A stretch of DNA of 64,000 nt, from the NCBI RefSeq assembly GCF_023283945.1, contig NZ_JAKIKW010000003.1, positions 124,001-188,000 on the forward strand, in the 5' to 3' direction. The notes below the pieces were generated by a model. It made no database searches. It saw only the letters and a list, made by a program, of their open reading frames with translations, and had not been told where the DNA came from. Of the stretch, positions 45,091 to 55,655 are shown one piece after another; within the stretch, counting starts at the first letter, position 1, and each line of letters starts with the position of its first letter. The stretch is from Shewanella gelidimarina. Its GTDB lineage: Bacteria; Pseudomonadota; Gammaproteobacteria; Enterobacterales; Shewanellaceae. The translations under genes were made by a program, and so were the position numbers.

Positions 45091-46017
45091 ATGAAAACTG
45101 AAGATATCGCCCTGTTTCACCGCATTGTTGAAACAGGCAGTCTAGTAGAAGCGGCTGACATTCTTAACCTGCCTAAATCGACGGTGAGTCGGCGGTTACA
45201 TGCCTTAGAAGATGAGCTTAACGTTAAGCTATTTCATCGTCAGAGCAGGGCAATGACCCTGACGGCATCGGGCAGTCATTTCTATGATAAAACGCTGATC
45301 CTGATGGCCGACCTAACTCAAACATTAACGGAGATCACCGATACCGAAGCTGAGCTGGGTGGCCATTTACGTATTCTGATCTTCCCCGTCCCTGAGTTGA
45401 TGGATATTGTGAATGGTATTTTCAGCTTTATGGATCTGCATCCCAAACTGTCGGTTGAGTTAATTACCACTGCCGAGCCACTGGACATGATCCGTAATAA
45501 TATTGACGTGGCCTTTATGGTGGAGGAGACGTTCAGTGAAACTGATATGGTGGCAAAGCCAGTGATTACTGAAGCGCTTCATTTTGTGGCCAGTCCAGAA
45601 TATCTTGCAAGAGAAGGCACACCACAAACCCCGAGTGAAATGGCCGAGCATAACTCGATTTTATTCCGCTTCCCTAACGGAAAAACCTTTAGCGAAGTGC
45701 CCTTGGTTAACGATGTGATGCAGTCGGTCAAAGGGAATTTGTGTACCAACAGTATCCAGCTTTGTTATGAAGCGGCATTAGCGGGGCGGGGTATTGCCTA
45801 TATGCCCATTGAATTTTGTAAGGAGGATATTGATTCGGGGAGGTTAGTCAGATTGTTTGATGACTTGGAACCCTATATTGGCAAGGTCTTTTTAGTCTAT
45901 CCGTCGAGGCGTTTTATCAGTTTAGCCAGTCAGCGATTTTTAGATTATATGTTTGAACAACTGGCAAACTGCAACAAGGTTAATTGTCAGACCACAGGGG
46001 GCAAACTTTGGATTTAA
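45091..46017 (+). CDS. LysR-family transcriptional regulator
   Basis: A 308-residue regulator. N-terminal winged helix-turn-helix (LFHRIVETGSLVEAADILNL, then STVSRRLHALE), a coiled linker and a two-lobed co-inducer domain (about 90-290). Length is standard. It is divergent from the RND adaptor and probably controls that operon and itself; inducer unknown. The C-terminal tail (NKVNCQTTGGKLWI) is slightly long for the family. Confidence 0.92.
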   Translation: MKTEDIALFHRIVETGSLVEAADILNLPKSTVSRRLHALEDELNVKLFHRQSRAMTLTASGSHFYDKTLILMADLTQTLTEITDTEAELGGHLRILIFPVPELMDIVNGIFSFMDLHPKLSVELITTAEPLDMIRNNIDVAFMVEETFSETDMVAKPVITEALHFVASPEYLAREGTPQTPSEMAEHNSILFRFPNGKTFSEVPLVNDVMQSVKGNLCTNSIQLCYEAALAGRGIAYMPIEFCKEDIDSGRLVRLFDDLEPYIGKVFLVYPSRRFISLASQRFLDYMFEQLANCNKVNCQTTGGKLWI

Positions 46018-46041
46018 CCCACTCGCTTATTTACGAGGGTT

Positions 46042-46698
46042 TCAATCAGGCGTGACTATCAGCCCCAATGGCGCCAGTAATTGCTCCTGTTGCCATTGAT
46101 TAATGATCACGCCCTCAAGCCCAACGTTGCGCGGATCTAAACCGTCGAGTTCAACTCGGGTGAGGTTACACCCTTTAAGCTCAAAGGTGCCCCATTGCTC
46201 AGGTGAAAACTCGCCGCCACTCAAATCAGACCCTTTCATCGACGCGCCAGTCAGGTTAGCCCCGCGCCAGCGATTATCAAATAGCTCACACTCTTCCAGC
46301 AATGCACTGTTTAAGTCGGCATAAGCCAAGTTACAAGCGCTGATATAGGCTGAGCAAAAGTAGCTTTTAGCGGTAATGTAATTGGCAAAGCTAGCCCGAC
46401 TAAAGTCGCTGCCCTGCAAGTTACACTCGCGCATCTCAATACCGTAACAGCGGGCCCCCTTAAACAGGGTCATGCTCAAATTACAGTGTTTAAAGCTGGC
46501 GCTGGTTAACGTTGCATAGCTAAAGTCACAGCCTTCATCGTCGCCTTGTCGTACAAATTTACAATGGCTAAAACACGCATCGGTTAGGTCGGCATGGTTA
46601 AAGCGGCAGTGGTGGAATTCACAATGCTCAAAATGGGCATCTTGCAGATCTTGGTCACTAAAATCTTCATCGCTAAAAATCTGTTTTGATGCCTGCAT
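46042..46698 (-). CDS. qnr: Qnr-family pentapeptide repeat protein
   Basis: A 218-residue protein, exactly the length of QnrA, QnrS and QnrVC. It is built of A(D/N)LXX-type pentapeptide repeats forming a right-handed helix that mimics DNA and protects DNA gyrase and topoisomerase IV from quinolones. Family landmarks, recalled from known Qnr proteins, are QGDDEGCDFSYA (loop A, about 49-60), ITAKSYFCSAYISACNLAYA (loop B and after, about 108-127), LDGLDPR and the C-terminal WQQEQLLAPLGLIVTPD dimer helix. AGGA six bases upstream supports the ATG. It follows a MATE gene by 10 bp. Resistance effect is inferred. Confidence 0.92.
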   Translation of the reverse strand: MQASKQIFSDEDFSDQDLQDAHFEHCEFHHCRFNHADLTDACFSHCKFVRQGDDEGCDFSYATLTSASFKHCNLSMTLFKGARCYGIEMRECNLQGSDFSRASFANYITAKSYFCSAYISACNLAYADLNSALLEECELFDNRWRGANLTGASMKGSDLSGGEFSPEQWGTFELKGCNLTRVELDGLDPRNVGLEGVIINQWQQEQLLAPLGLIVTPD

Positions 46699-46708
46699 CT
46701 GGTGTCCT

Positions 46709-48061
46709 TTAGTGTGCTATTGGAGCGAGTTCAGGTTCTGAAATTCGACGCGCCAGAATATAGCAAGCCAGTCCCATCAACGCATTGGTGATCGGCAGCG
46801 CGAGCAACAAGCCCTTTACGCCGCCCAAATATGAACCGAGCGCGGCCAATGGCAGCATAATCAAAAACAGTCGGCAAATATTCAAGATTAACGAACTCAT
46901 CGGGCGATGGTAAGCATTAAGCGAGGTTGCCACCAAGATAACAATGCCTAATGGGCCATATGCCGCAGGTAACACCAAAATATAAAAACTTAGCCATTCA
47001 ATCACTTGTGGGTCGCTACTGAACAGCTGTGCTAAAGGCTCGGCTAAAAAGATCAGTGGTAGATAGAGTAGGGTTTGAAATAGTAATACAAACTTAAGTG
47101 ACAGTAGCAATGCATCACGCGCGCGGGCCGTTTGCCCTGCGCCTAAGTTCTGCGCCACAAACGGCACCAAGCTCGATGACAACGCCATAACGACAATCAG
47201 CATCACCGACTCTAAGCGAGTGCCAGCACCAAAGGCAGCGACGGCGCTATGGTCGATACGCGCCAGCATTGCCATGATAATGCCATTTGCCACCGGATTT
47301 AATAGGTTCATTAAGGTCGCTGGCTGGGCAATGTGGGCCAGTTGCTTCCAGTTGCACCTAAGCCTCGCGAGATTAAACTCAGCAAACTCGACTAAGTGTC
47401 GTTTAAAAATCAGTAGATGAGTCGATAATGACAGCGCCACAATCCAAGAGATCACCGTGGCTATGGCCGCGCCTTGAATTTCTAAGCGCGGAAAAGGCCC
47501 TATACCGAAAATAAGCAGTGGGTCCAAAATTAGGTTTATCAGCGCCGCGAGCATCATGATTTTTGCCGGCGAGCGGGTATCGCCGGTGGCACGCAAGCCT
47601 TGGTTTCCCACCATCAACAACACCAATAACGGCGCGCCGAGATACCAGGTAAACATATAGTCATTGATCAAGGGTAAACTGCTTTGGTTAGCGCCGAGTA
47701 AGCTAAAGAGCGGGTCGATACACACGCTACCAAGCAAGGAGACAACGGCCGTTAACAAGAAGGTTAACAGTAGCGCGTCATGTAAAAATACCTTGGCTTT
47801 ATTGGCATGACCGCTGCCTATAAGGCGGCCTAAGTTGGTGGACACACCTGCACCAATCCCAATCGCAATGCTGACAATGATTAAGGTCACAGGAAAGGTA
47901 AAGCTAATTGCCGCTAAGGATTCGGTGCCCAATTGGCTGATAAAAAAAGTGTCAACGAGACTGAACCCAAGAATGGTTAAGATACCAATCAGGTTTGGGA
48001 GGCTCATATTTAGCAGTACACGACCAATTGGCTGTGTTAGCAGCCCGTGTCTGTCTTTCAT
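46709..48061 (-). CDS. MATE-family multidrug efflux transporter
   Basis: A 450-residue inner-membrane antiporter with about twelve helices. The N-terminal PNLIGILTILGFSLVDTFFI and internal GNQGLRATGDTRSPAKIM segments are typical of MATE proteins of the NorM/DinF superfamily, which export cationic drugs, including fluoroquinolones in some members, using Na+ or H+. No clear ribosome site precedes the ATG. Its stop is 10 bp from the qnr ATG, so the two genes are almost certainly one transcript. Confidence 0.93.
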   Translation of the reverse strand: MKDRHGLLTQPIGRVLLNMSLPNLIGILTILGFSLVDTFFISQLGTESLAAISFTFPVTLIIVSIAIGIGAGVSTNLGRLIGSGHANKAKVFLHDALLLTFLLTAVVSLLGSVCIDPLFSLLGANQSSLPLINDYMFTWYLGAPLLVLLMVGNQGLRATGDTRSPAKIMMLAALINLILDPLLIFGIGPFPRLEIQGAAIATVISWIVALSLSTHLLIFKRHLVEFAEFNLARLRCNWKQLAHIAQPATLMNLLNPVANGIIMAMLARIDHSAVAAFGAGTRLESVMLIVVMALSSSLVPFVAQNLGAGQTARARDALLLSLKFVLLFQTLLYLPLIFLAEPLAQLFSSDPQVIEWLSFYILVLPAAYGPLGIVILVATSLNAYHRPMSSLILNICRLFLIMLPLAALGSYLGGVKGLLLALPITNALMGLACYILARRISEPELAPIAH

Positions 48062-48165
48062 AGGGAAGTGTTGCCTAGTCTATGCTTGGACGGCGAATTC
48101 TATCAGGATTGCCGCAATATTTATAAAACAGAGTTAAAATAAACGGATTTATTTTGTAAATGGGG

Positions 48166-48194
48166 CTTGGAACTGTCGACCTTGACCCCCATAT
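48166..48194 (+). promoter_or_regulatory. Sigma-32 heat-shock promoter of groESL
   Basis: -35 CTTGGAA at 48166-48172 and -10 CCCCATAT at 48187-48194 with a 14-bp spacer, against consensus CTTGAAA and CCCCATNT. It is 115 bp before groES. No CIRCE palindrome seen. Confidence 0.8.
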
Positions 48195-48308
48195 CTCGAA
48201 CATCAAGCGAGATTTTTGTTTTCACCGAGGTGAAAACAACCAATGTCGTTACAATCTTTAATAGTCAGCAATAAGCGCTGGCGACCAAAATACTAGGAGC
48301 ATCCATCG

Positions 48309-48599
48309 ATGAATATTCGCCCATTACATGATCGCGTCATTGTTAAACGTTCAGAAGTTGAATCAAAGTCAGCTGGTGGCATCGTACTAACAGGTAGTGC
48401 TGCTGAGCAATCATCACGCGGTGAAGTTCTTGCTGTAGGTAATGGCCGCATTCTTGAAAATGGTACTGTTCAGCCACTTGACGTAAAAGTGGGTGACATG
48501 GTTATCTTCAACGAAGGTTACGGCGTTAAGAAAGAAAAGATTGATGGTGAAGAAGTGCTGATCCTTTCAGAATCTGATCTAATGGCTGTTGTGAGTTAA
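48309..48599 (+). CDS. groES: Co-chaperonin GroES
   Basis: A 96-residue co-chaperonin that caps Gro[16 protein letters not shown], the mobile loop [11 protein letters not shown] and the C-terminal [15 protein letters not shown] are all present. AGGAGC precedes ATG 48309. It leads the heat-shock operon with groEL 93 bp downstream. Confidence 0.98.
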   Translation: MNIRPLHDRVIVKRSEVESKSAGGIVLTGSAAEQSSRGEVLAVGNGRILENGTVQPLDVKVGDMVIFNEGYGVKKEKIDGEEVLILSESDLMAVVS

Positions 48600-48668
48600 A
48601 CCACTTCGTTTAAACATTTTTCAATGCTGATGTGTTGCTCGAGCTTAGATGACACATCGGTAATTTAA

Positions 48669-50336
<1,668 letters not shown>

Positions 50337-50517
50337 TTTTTGCTTCTTTGCTGGTTTAAATCGGTGATTACGGCGTTGCTGTTCGCTCGCGTAAGAAGAC
50401 TACGCGTCGCTCACAGCGCCTTGTACTAACACGATTTATCCGGCGCCAAGAATGCAAAAACATTTGCTGGTCTAAAGCCTAAAAGCTTAGAACCGAACTT
50501 CTTGAAAAAGAATAAAG

Positions 50518-50555
50518 AAAGCCCCGATACTGGAAACAGCGTCGGGGCTTTTTTG
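50518..50555 (+). terminator. Terminator of groESL
   Basis: AAGCCCCGA / TCGGGGCTT stem with a loop and a T-run of six. Confidence 0.9.
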
Positions 50556-50911
50556 TTTCTGATGAAACTATGATTGGTGTTGTGACTTAAGTTTACTCTG
50601 CCCCTAATAATGTTGATGATCTTATGACGCTGTGACTTCAAACGACTAAGATCGTTTGACTTGAATAAATGCGCATATTTGAACAATTTTATCTAACATA
50701 AACTTGTTATTACTAAATAAACCCAATATGATTGCTCGCAATTGAATTGCGCGCCATTAAATGATTGTAAGCCATACTCAATGGCTCTGTAGGTGCCGCA
50801 GTGTTGAGCTATGTGGATAAAGTGCAAGACCACCGGCAATTCAGTGGGTGCCTTTAGCAAAACAGATTTCAAATCAGAATTAGTTAATAAACTTTAGTAA
50901 TAAGGAACACC
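50556..50911. other. 356-bp region upstream of the c-type protein gene
   Basis: No gene supported. An 86-codon minus ORF at 50426-50686 runs across the groEL terminator and is judged spurious. The segment 50592-50610 (TTTACTCTGCCCCTAATAA) is a solitary copy of the end sequence of the 51607-51946 element. Confidence 0.45.
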
Positions 50912-51550
50912 ATGAAAGCAGCAATAATGATTGGCCAAGGTGCGATGATTTTGTTCATGACACTGATCAGCAGTGCAGTGAGCACTGCCGCTACAGTGTC
51001 CGGTTCAGAAGCCGCAGTTGTAACTGCCGATGAAACAAGTTTTAGCTGCATACGCGACATGACGCCAGTGCGCCACTTTTACGTAGATAATCTTCTGGGA
51101 GATATTGAAGGAACTTTGGCCGCTGCTAATTCGCCTGAGGGAGCCATTTATCCAACAGGATCGGTCGTGCAACTGGTCCCCACGGAAGTTATGGTTAAGC
51201 GCGAACCTGGCACTTCTCCGGCAACCAGTGACTGGGAATTTTTTGAGTTAGAAGTTAATGAAAGTGGATCTACAATTGCAAAACGTGGTTTTGTTGATGT
51301 GATGAATCGCTTCGATGGTAACTGCTTCACTTGTCATGTGCCCGCTAAAGAGAAGTGGGACTTTATTTGTGAGTCGGGACATGGCTGTGAACCGATCCCA
51401 ATCAATCATAAAATGACAGGAGCATTGCAGCGTTCAGATCCGCGTTGTGGCGAAACGGCACTAGAGTCAGGAGATACCATGGCACTCATAAAGCTTAAAA
51501 CTATGGTCATTATTGGTATGACTAAGAAGTGGTTGGAAGATCTGTTTTAG
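50912..51550 (+). CDS. Exported monohaem c-type cytochrome-like protein
   Basis: A 212-residue protein. Signal peptide about 1-27 (VSTAATV). A single CFTCH haem-binding motif lies at residues 138-142, followed by AKEKWDFICESGHGCEPIP, which holds two more Cys. Before it is a beta-rich region (DWEFFELEVNESGSTIAKRG) as in P460-like or related haem proteins. Family is not certain. AAGGA precedes ATG 50912. No electron-transfer partner is nearby. Confidence 0.7.
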   Translation: MKAAIMIGQGAMILFMTLISSAVSTAATVSGSEAAVVTADETSFSCIRDMTPVRHFYVDNLLGDIEGTLAAANSPEGAIYPTGSVVQLVPTEVMVKREPGTSPATSDWEFFELEVNESGSTIAKRGFVDVMNRFDGNCFTCHVPAKEKWDFICESGHGCEPIPINHKMTGALQRSDPRCGETALESGDTMALIKLKTMVIIGMTKKWLEDLF

Positions 51551-51606
51551 GCTTGAGCTCAGGTAGGTTGATTAAAGTCGATGGCGTGGCTATCGACTTC
51601 TTGAAA

Positions 51607-51946
51607 TTGGAGTCAGAGTAAGATTAGATTTATGCGCTAAAGTAAAGGCTACACGTTTGCTGCAAAAGGAGCTTACACATGCCGAGAGCACATAGAATCG
51701 CCCCCAACAATATTCCTCAACATATCATTCAACGAGGTAATAACCGTCAAGCATGCTTTGCTTCAGAAGATAGTTTTTGTTTTTCTAGCAAATGGCTAAA
51801 GCAATATACTGCTGAATATAAAGTTCACATTCATGCTTGGGTGTTTATGACCATATTCTGCGCACTCCGTTGCAAGCAAATGCTGTTAGTCAAATGATGC
51901 AATCATTGGGCTGGCAGTGCGTTTCCTATTTTACTCTGACCCCAAT
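51607..51946. mobile_element. Remnant of a REP/IS200-type element with inverted ends
   Basis: Bounded by TTGGAGTCAGAGTAA at 51607 and its inverted near-match TTACTCTGACCCCAA ending at 51946 (13 of 15 positions). It contains a transposase fragment. The same end sequence appears alone near 50592, 57835 and 62006. Confidence 0.65.
51679..51935 (+). pseudogene. REP-associated tyrosine transposase fragment
   Basis: N-terminal part of a Y1/IS200-type (RAYT) transposase: MPRAHRIAPNNIPQHIIQRG, NNRQACF and a later HIHAWVFM segment. After MT the expected NHVHxL histidine motif is lost and the frame shifts; a second frame continues ILRTPLQANAVSQMMQSLGW to about 51935. The catalytic HUH motif and the tyrosine are absent, so it is dead. 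Confidence 0.85.
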
Positions 51947-51950
51947 AATA

Positions 51951-51985
51951 AAAAACCGGCCTCAAACATTGGTTTGAGACCGGTC
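51951..51985 (-). terminator. Terminator of the BCCT gene
   Basis: ACCGGCCTCAAAC / GTTTGAGACCGGT, one mismatch in 13, with six A on the plus strand giving a T-run on the minus strand. Confidence 0.9.
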
Positions 51986-52029
51986 ATAGCATTACTGCGT
52001 GTTACAGAGCTTTTCTCTATATCGAGTCG

Positions 52030-53622
52030 TTATCGGTATAACGCGTATTCGCTTTTTAACCCTTTAATCAGACTAACGCACATCAATAACAGCACAAAGG
52101 TGAAGGGTAATGCTGTAGCAACGACACCGGACTGTAATGCCTGTAACGCTTCTTTACCGCCAACCCAAAGCATGACTGCTGCAATAGCACCTTCTACAGT
52201 TGCCCAGAAGACGCGCTGAGGGATCGGTGCATCAATTTTGCCGCCAGCGGTAATGCTGTCGATCACCAGTGAACCTGAATCCGATGAGGTGACAAAGAAG
52301 ATCAATATCAGCACCACCGAAAGAATCGAAATGGCAGAGCCGTATGGTAGAGCATCGTATACATGGAACAGAGAGAGTGAAATATCAGTCAAACCATTAG
52401 CACCCAGCTCACCTACCTTATTGGCGACTTGATCGAGCGCAATGCCACCGAAAACAGCCATCCAAATGATGGTCATTAATGTAGGAATAAAAATCACGGC
52501 AAACAGAAACTCACGTACTGTACGGCCTTTAGAGATACGGGCAATAAACATACCGACAAAAGGTGACCATGAAATCCACCACGCCCAGTAGAATACGGTC
52601 CAACCGTGCATCCATGTTGTGTCTTCACGACCATACGGATTGCTCAGGCTAATGACATTGTTCACATAGGCCATTAATGTATCTGGAATCGACGCCATTA
52701 CAATATCAAAGCTGACGTAAGTAACGAATATCAGCAAGGCTAATGCAAATAGCATATTGATGTTACTCAGCACTTTAACGCCGCCATCGATGCCACGAAT
52801 AACAGAACCAATAGCAATTAAAGTCACCAAGATAATGACAGCAAGCTGCATCCCGATACCGCCATCAGTACCAAATACATGGTTAATACCGCTGGTGGCT
52901 TGCATCGCCCCCAATCCTAGCGAGGTCGCCAAACCAAACAAGGTCGACAGTACAGCCATAACATCGACGACATGTCCTAGCCAGCCCCAAGCTCTGTCAC
53001 CAAAGATCGGGTAGAACACAGAACGAAGCGACAGCGGCAATCCCTTGTTATAGGTGAAAAATGCCAGCGCGAGCGCGACAATCGCATAGATTGACCAGCC
53101 GTGAATACCCCAGTGGAAGATAGTCGCACCCATGGCCAATGTTTTAGCTTCAGGGGTTAATGGTTCTACATTAAATGGCGTGCCCCACCAGTCAGTAAAG
53201 TAAGCGGTAGGTTCAGCAACACCCCAGAACAGCAGTCCTATGCCCATACCTGCGGCAAACAGCATCGCCAGCCATGAAACTCTGGAGTGCTCTGATTTGG
53301 CCTCTTTGCCGCCAATACGGATTTTACCAAGCGGCGACAGCATCAATGCCAAAGAGAACAGGACGAAAAAGTTGGTTGACCACATGAAGAGAGCATCAAA
53401 GTTTTCAATGATGCTGCTCTTCAAGGTATTAAGCATTTCTTTTGAAGTGCTTGGATCGACGATGAGGAGTGTGGAAAGGAAGATAAGAATAAGGCCAGCG
53501 CTGATCCCGAATACGCGGTTATGTATATCGAAACCCCATTTTTGGACGTTGTCCTGACCAACCTGATAGTCCGTTGTTTCAATACTGTATTTATTTAATG
53601 TGTTATCCGAATTGATACTCAA
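52030..53622 (-). CDS. BCCT-family betaine/carnitine/choline transporter
   Basis: A 530-residue inner-membrane transporter with twelve helices. The BCCT signature WTVFYWAWWISWSPFVGMFI followed by ARISKGRTVREF is intact. It takes up compatible solutes with Na+ or H+. The start is TTG 53622 with a weak GAGC site; no better start lies near. The C-terminal tail is short. Substrate (betaine, choline or another) cannot be read. Confidence 0.93.
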   Translation of the reverse strand: MSINSDNTLNKYSIETTDYQVGQDNVQKWGFDIHNRVFGISAGLILIFLSTLLIVDPSTSKEMLNTLKSSIIENFDALFMWSTNFFVLFSLALMLSPLGKIRIGGKEAKSEHSRVSWLAMLFAAGMGIGLLFWGVAEPTAYFTDWWGTPFNVEPLTPEAKTLAMGATIFHWGIHGWSIYAIVALALAFFTYNKGLPLSLRSVFYPIFGDRAWGWLGHVVDVMAVLSTLFGLATSLGLGAMQATSGINHVFGTDGGIGMQLAVIILVTLIAIGSVIRGIDGGVKVLSNINMLFALALLIFVTYVSFDIVMASIPDTLMAYVNNVISLSNPYGREDTTWMHGWTVFYWAWWISWSPFVGMFIARISKGRTVREFLFAVIFIPTLMTIIWMAVFGGIALDQVANKVGELGANGLTDISLSLFHVYDALPYGSAISILSVVLILIFFVTSSDSGSLVIDSITAGGKIDAPIPQRVFWATVEGAIAAVMLWVGGKEALQALQSGVVATALPFTFVLLLMCVSLIKGLKSEYALYR

Positions 53623-53958
53623 ATGTTTTGCTCTTGTAATACTTTTTAATCGAAAAGTAAAAACGAAATGGTCTTTAAAAATAAAGTAATTAGACCACGA
53701 AATAAAATAGCGCGAGGGATAATAACAATTTCAGTGCTAAATCTCAAATATCACCTGATTAATAGGGCTTTTTTGCTGTTTTAATGGCTGGTATATATGT
53801 GTGTATAGTTCGTGTTCTAAGTATTTGGCTGATGGGTTCCGTTAGGGATTGAGGGCTTAATCTCTATCCCATAAGGCTGGATTAGAACTTGACGTTGGAT
53901 GGCGTAGCCTAGCTCATTCAAGGGTGCAATGAGCTAGGCATACAATATCAATAGACTA
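53623..53958. other. 336-bp region upstream of the BCCT gene
   Basis: No gene. A TGGTCT / AGACCA inverted repeat (53669-53697) may be a BCCT operator. A hairpin TAGCCTAGCTCATT / AATGAGCTAGGCA near 53905-53941 belongs to the duplicated flank of the FlxA-like gene. Confidence 0.4.
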
Positions 53959-54445
53959 TTAAGAAGCGGATTCGGCTTCGTCTTTCTGCGCTTTAAGTAA
54001 GACCGTTATCTGCAAATTGAGCATCATCATTTGAGCATCAATGTTTTTACGTTTCTCGTCAGCGGCTTCTGAATGGTCATTCGCAAGCGCTTGTTGCTGC
54101 TCTTGTAACTCTTTCATTTCTTCTTTTAGCTTATCTATTTTTCTCTGTGTCGGTGCGTGTATCAACTTTATCACTCTCTTGAGCTTCGGAACTGGCGACA
54201 TTTTTGTGCATTGCAATGCCGAGTTCAGTAGATGATTTCTTTTGCCCTTCATCTGAAATAGACACGGTATCGGATTCGGCAGTCTGAGAGCTTGATGCTG
54301 CTGGTGGAGCAATATCAGTTCTTACCCTGACCTCTGCTTGCTGCATATTATGAATGATCGAAGATGCTGAGCCCAAGCCTGAGATGTTCATTGCTATTCC
54401 TTGCATAAGAAGATATTTGTTTATTGACCTTTTTATTAGGGGCTG
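53906..54445. repeat. Paralogous block 1 (FlxA-like gene and flanks)
   Basis: Shares gene, downstream hairpin (GAGCTAGGCA) and upstream sequence (CTTTTTATTA) with block 2 at 55656-56220, in the same orientation, with a CbpA-like gene between. Confidence 0.7.
53959..54391 (-). pseudogene. FlxA-like gene with a frameshift
   Basis: Paralogue of the intact 55706-56167 gene. The start ATG 54391 is preceded by AAGGA, as in the paralogue. The frame runs through SDTVSISDEGQKK to DTRTDTEKNR and stops. The other frame then carries KIDKLKEEMKELQEQQ, the paralogue's C-terminal half. The break is at a run of A (five here, seven in the paralogue). It may be a true pseudogene, a sequencing slip or a slippage site. 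Confidence 0.75.
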
Positions 54446-54667
54446 TAGTGGATAAGTGGGAAGATCCAGACTCTGACCCACTTTCTTCCAAATATTTTCG
54501 TGAGAATGTGTAGATGGCGAGTTTAAATAATGAAATAGCATTACAATGTATAAACTAGACAAGATTGGACTAAATAGTCACTTGAACACATAAGCTTGTT
54601 AATATTTAGGGCGATAAGAGATAACTCTTGGCCCTTTTTTTGAGATATACATTAGTGAGGGTTTAGC

Positions 54668-55570
54668 GTGTCTAAACAAGATTATTACAGCGTGCTAGGT
54701 GTTTCAAAGGCCTCCTCAAATCAAGAGATAAAAAAAGCCTATAAAAAGCTAGCGATGAAGTACCATCCCGATAAAAATCCTGATGATGCAGCGTCAGAAA
54801 CAAATTTTAAAAATGCTAAAGAAGCCTATGAAGTACTGACTGATGCTGACAAACGCCAGCAATATGATGATTTTGGTCATGATTCGTATGTAAACAATGG
54901 ACAGGATGGACAACGTTATAGCCAAGGCGGGTTTAACGATATGTTTGGTGCCGGGTTTAGTCAGCGTGAACGTGGCTTTGGTGGTCACAGCTTTGATGCA
55001 AATGATTTTGAAAGTATGTTTTCTCAATCAAGAGGGCGAAGCCGAACTCAAAAAGGGCAAGATAAAGAGTTTGTGTTCACTGTAGACTTTGTTGATGCAG
55101 TGCAAGGTGCTGAAAAAGTCGTTGAACTACCGGTTAATGGCGAAAATAAAAAAATAAAGGTTAAGATCCCTGCAGGCATTAAAGACGGTGAGAAAATACG
55201 CTTCACCGGCAAGGGGAGTGCAGGAGTACATGGTGGGGCTGCTGGTGATCTATTTCTGACTATCGCCACCCGCGCTCATGCTTTTCTTGAACGTGAAGAG
55301 AACGATCTGATTTACACCAAGGCTGTCGATATGGTGACAATGGCACTGGGTGGTGAGATTGAAGTCAACGTATTGGATAAGCGCTTTAAGCTTAAAGTGC
55401 CCGCTGGGACTCAACATGGTCGAAAGTTCAAGATAAAGGGTAAAGGTGTTACGGATCGTAAAGGAGAAACCGGTGATTTGTTTGTGCAAATTAAGGTGGA
55501 AATTCCGAAGGATCTCACTGAAGAACAAAGTTCATTACTGGAACAGTTCAACGCTTTAAGAGAAAGTTAA
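54668..55570 (+). CDS. cbpA: CbpA-like J-domain protein
   Basis: A 300-residue co-chaperone of DnaK. J domain at about 1-70 (DYYSVLGVSKASSNQEIKKA, HPDKNPDD), a Gly/Phe-rich region (GGFNDMFGAGFSQRERGFGG), and two beta-rich substrate domains with no zinc fingers, as in curved DNA-binding protein A. The start is GTG 54668 after GAGGG. It sits between two FlxA-like genes of opposite orientation. Confidence 0.92.
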   Translation: MSKQDYYSVLGVSKASSNQEIKKAYKKLAMKYHPDKNPDDAASETNFKNAKEAYEVLTDADKRQQYDDFGHDSYVNNGQDGQRYSQGGFNDMFGAGFSQRERGFGGHSFDANDFESMFSQSRGRSRTQKGQDKEFVFTVDFVDAVQGAEKVVELPVNGENKKIKVKIPAGIKDGEKIRFTGKGSAGVHGGAAGDLFLTIATRAHAFLEREENDLIYTKAVDMVTMALGGEIEVNVLDKRFKLKVPAGTQHGRKFKIKGKGVTDRKGETGDLFVQIKVEIPKDLTEEQSSLLEQFNALRES

Positions 55571-55655
55571 TACGCTTTAACCAGTGCTTCAGAGCAAGCT
55601 TGAAGCACTGGCCTCAACTTTAATCTCTATATGTACTCAGCGTACGTTTATCGTG

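Noticed and set aside
46103..46324. Opposite-strand ORF inside qnr
   Set aside because: A shadow of the pentapeptide repeat codon pattern.
50426..50686. 86-codon minus ORF over the groEL terminator
   Set aside because: It runs through a clear terminator hairpin and has no start signal; composition is not protein-like.
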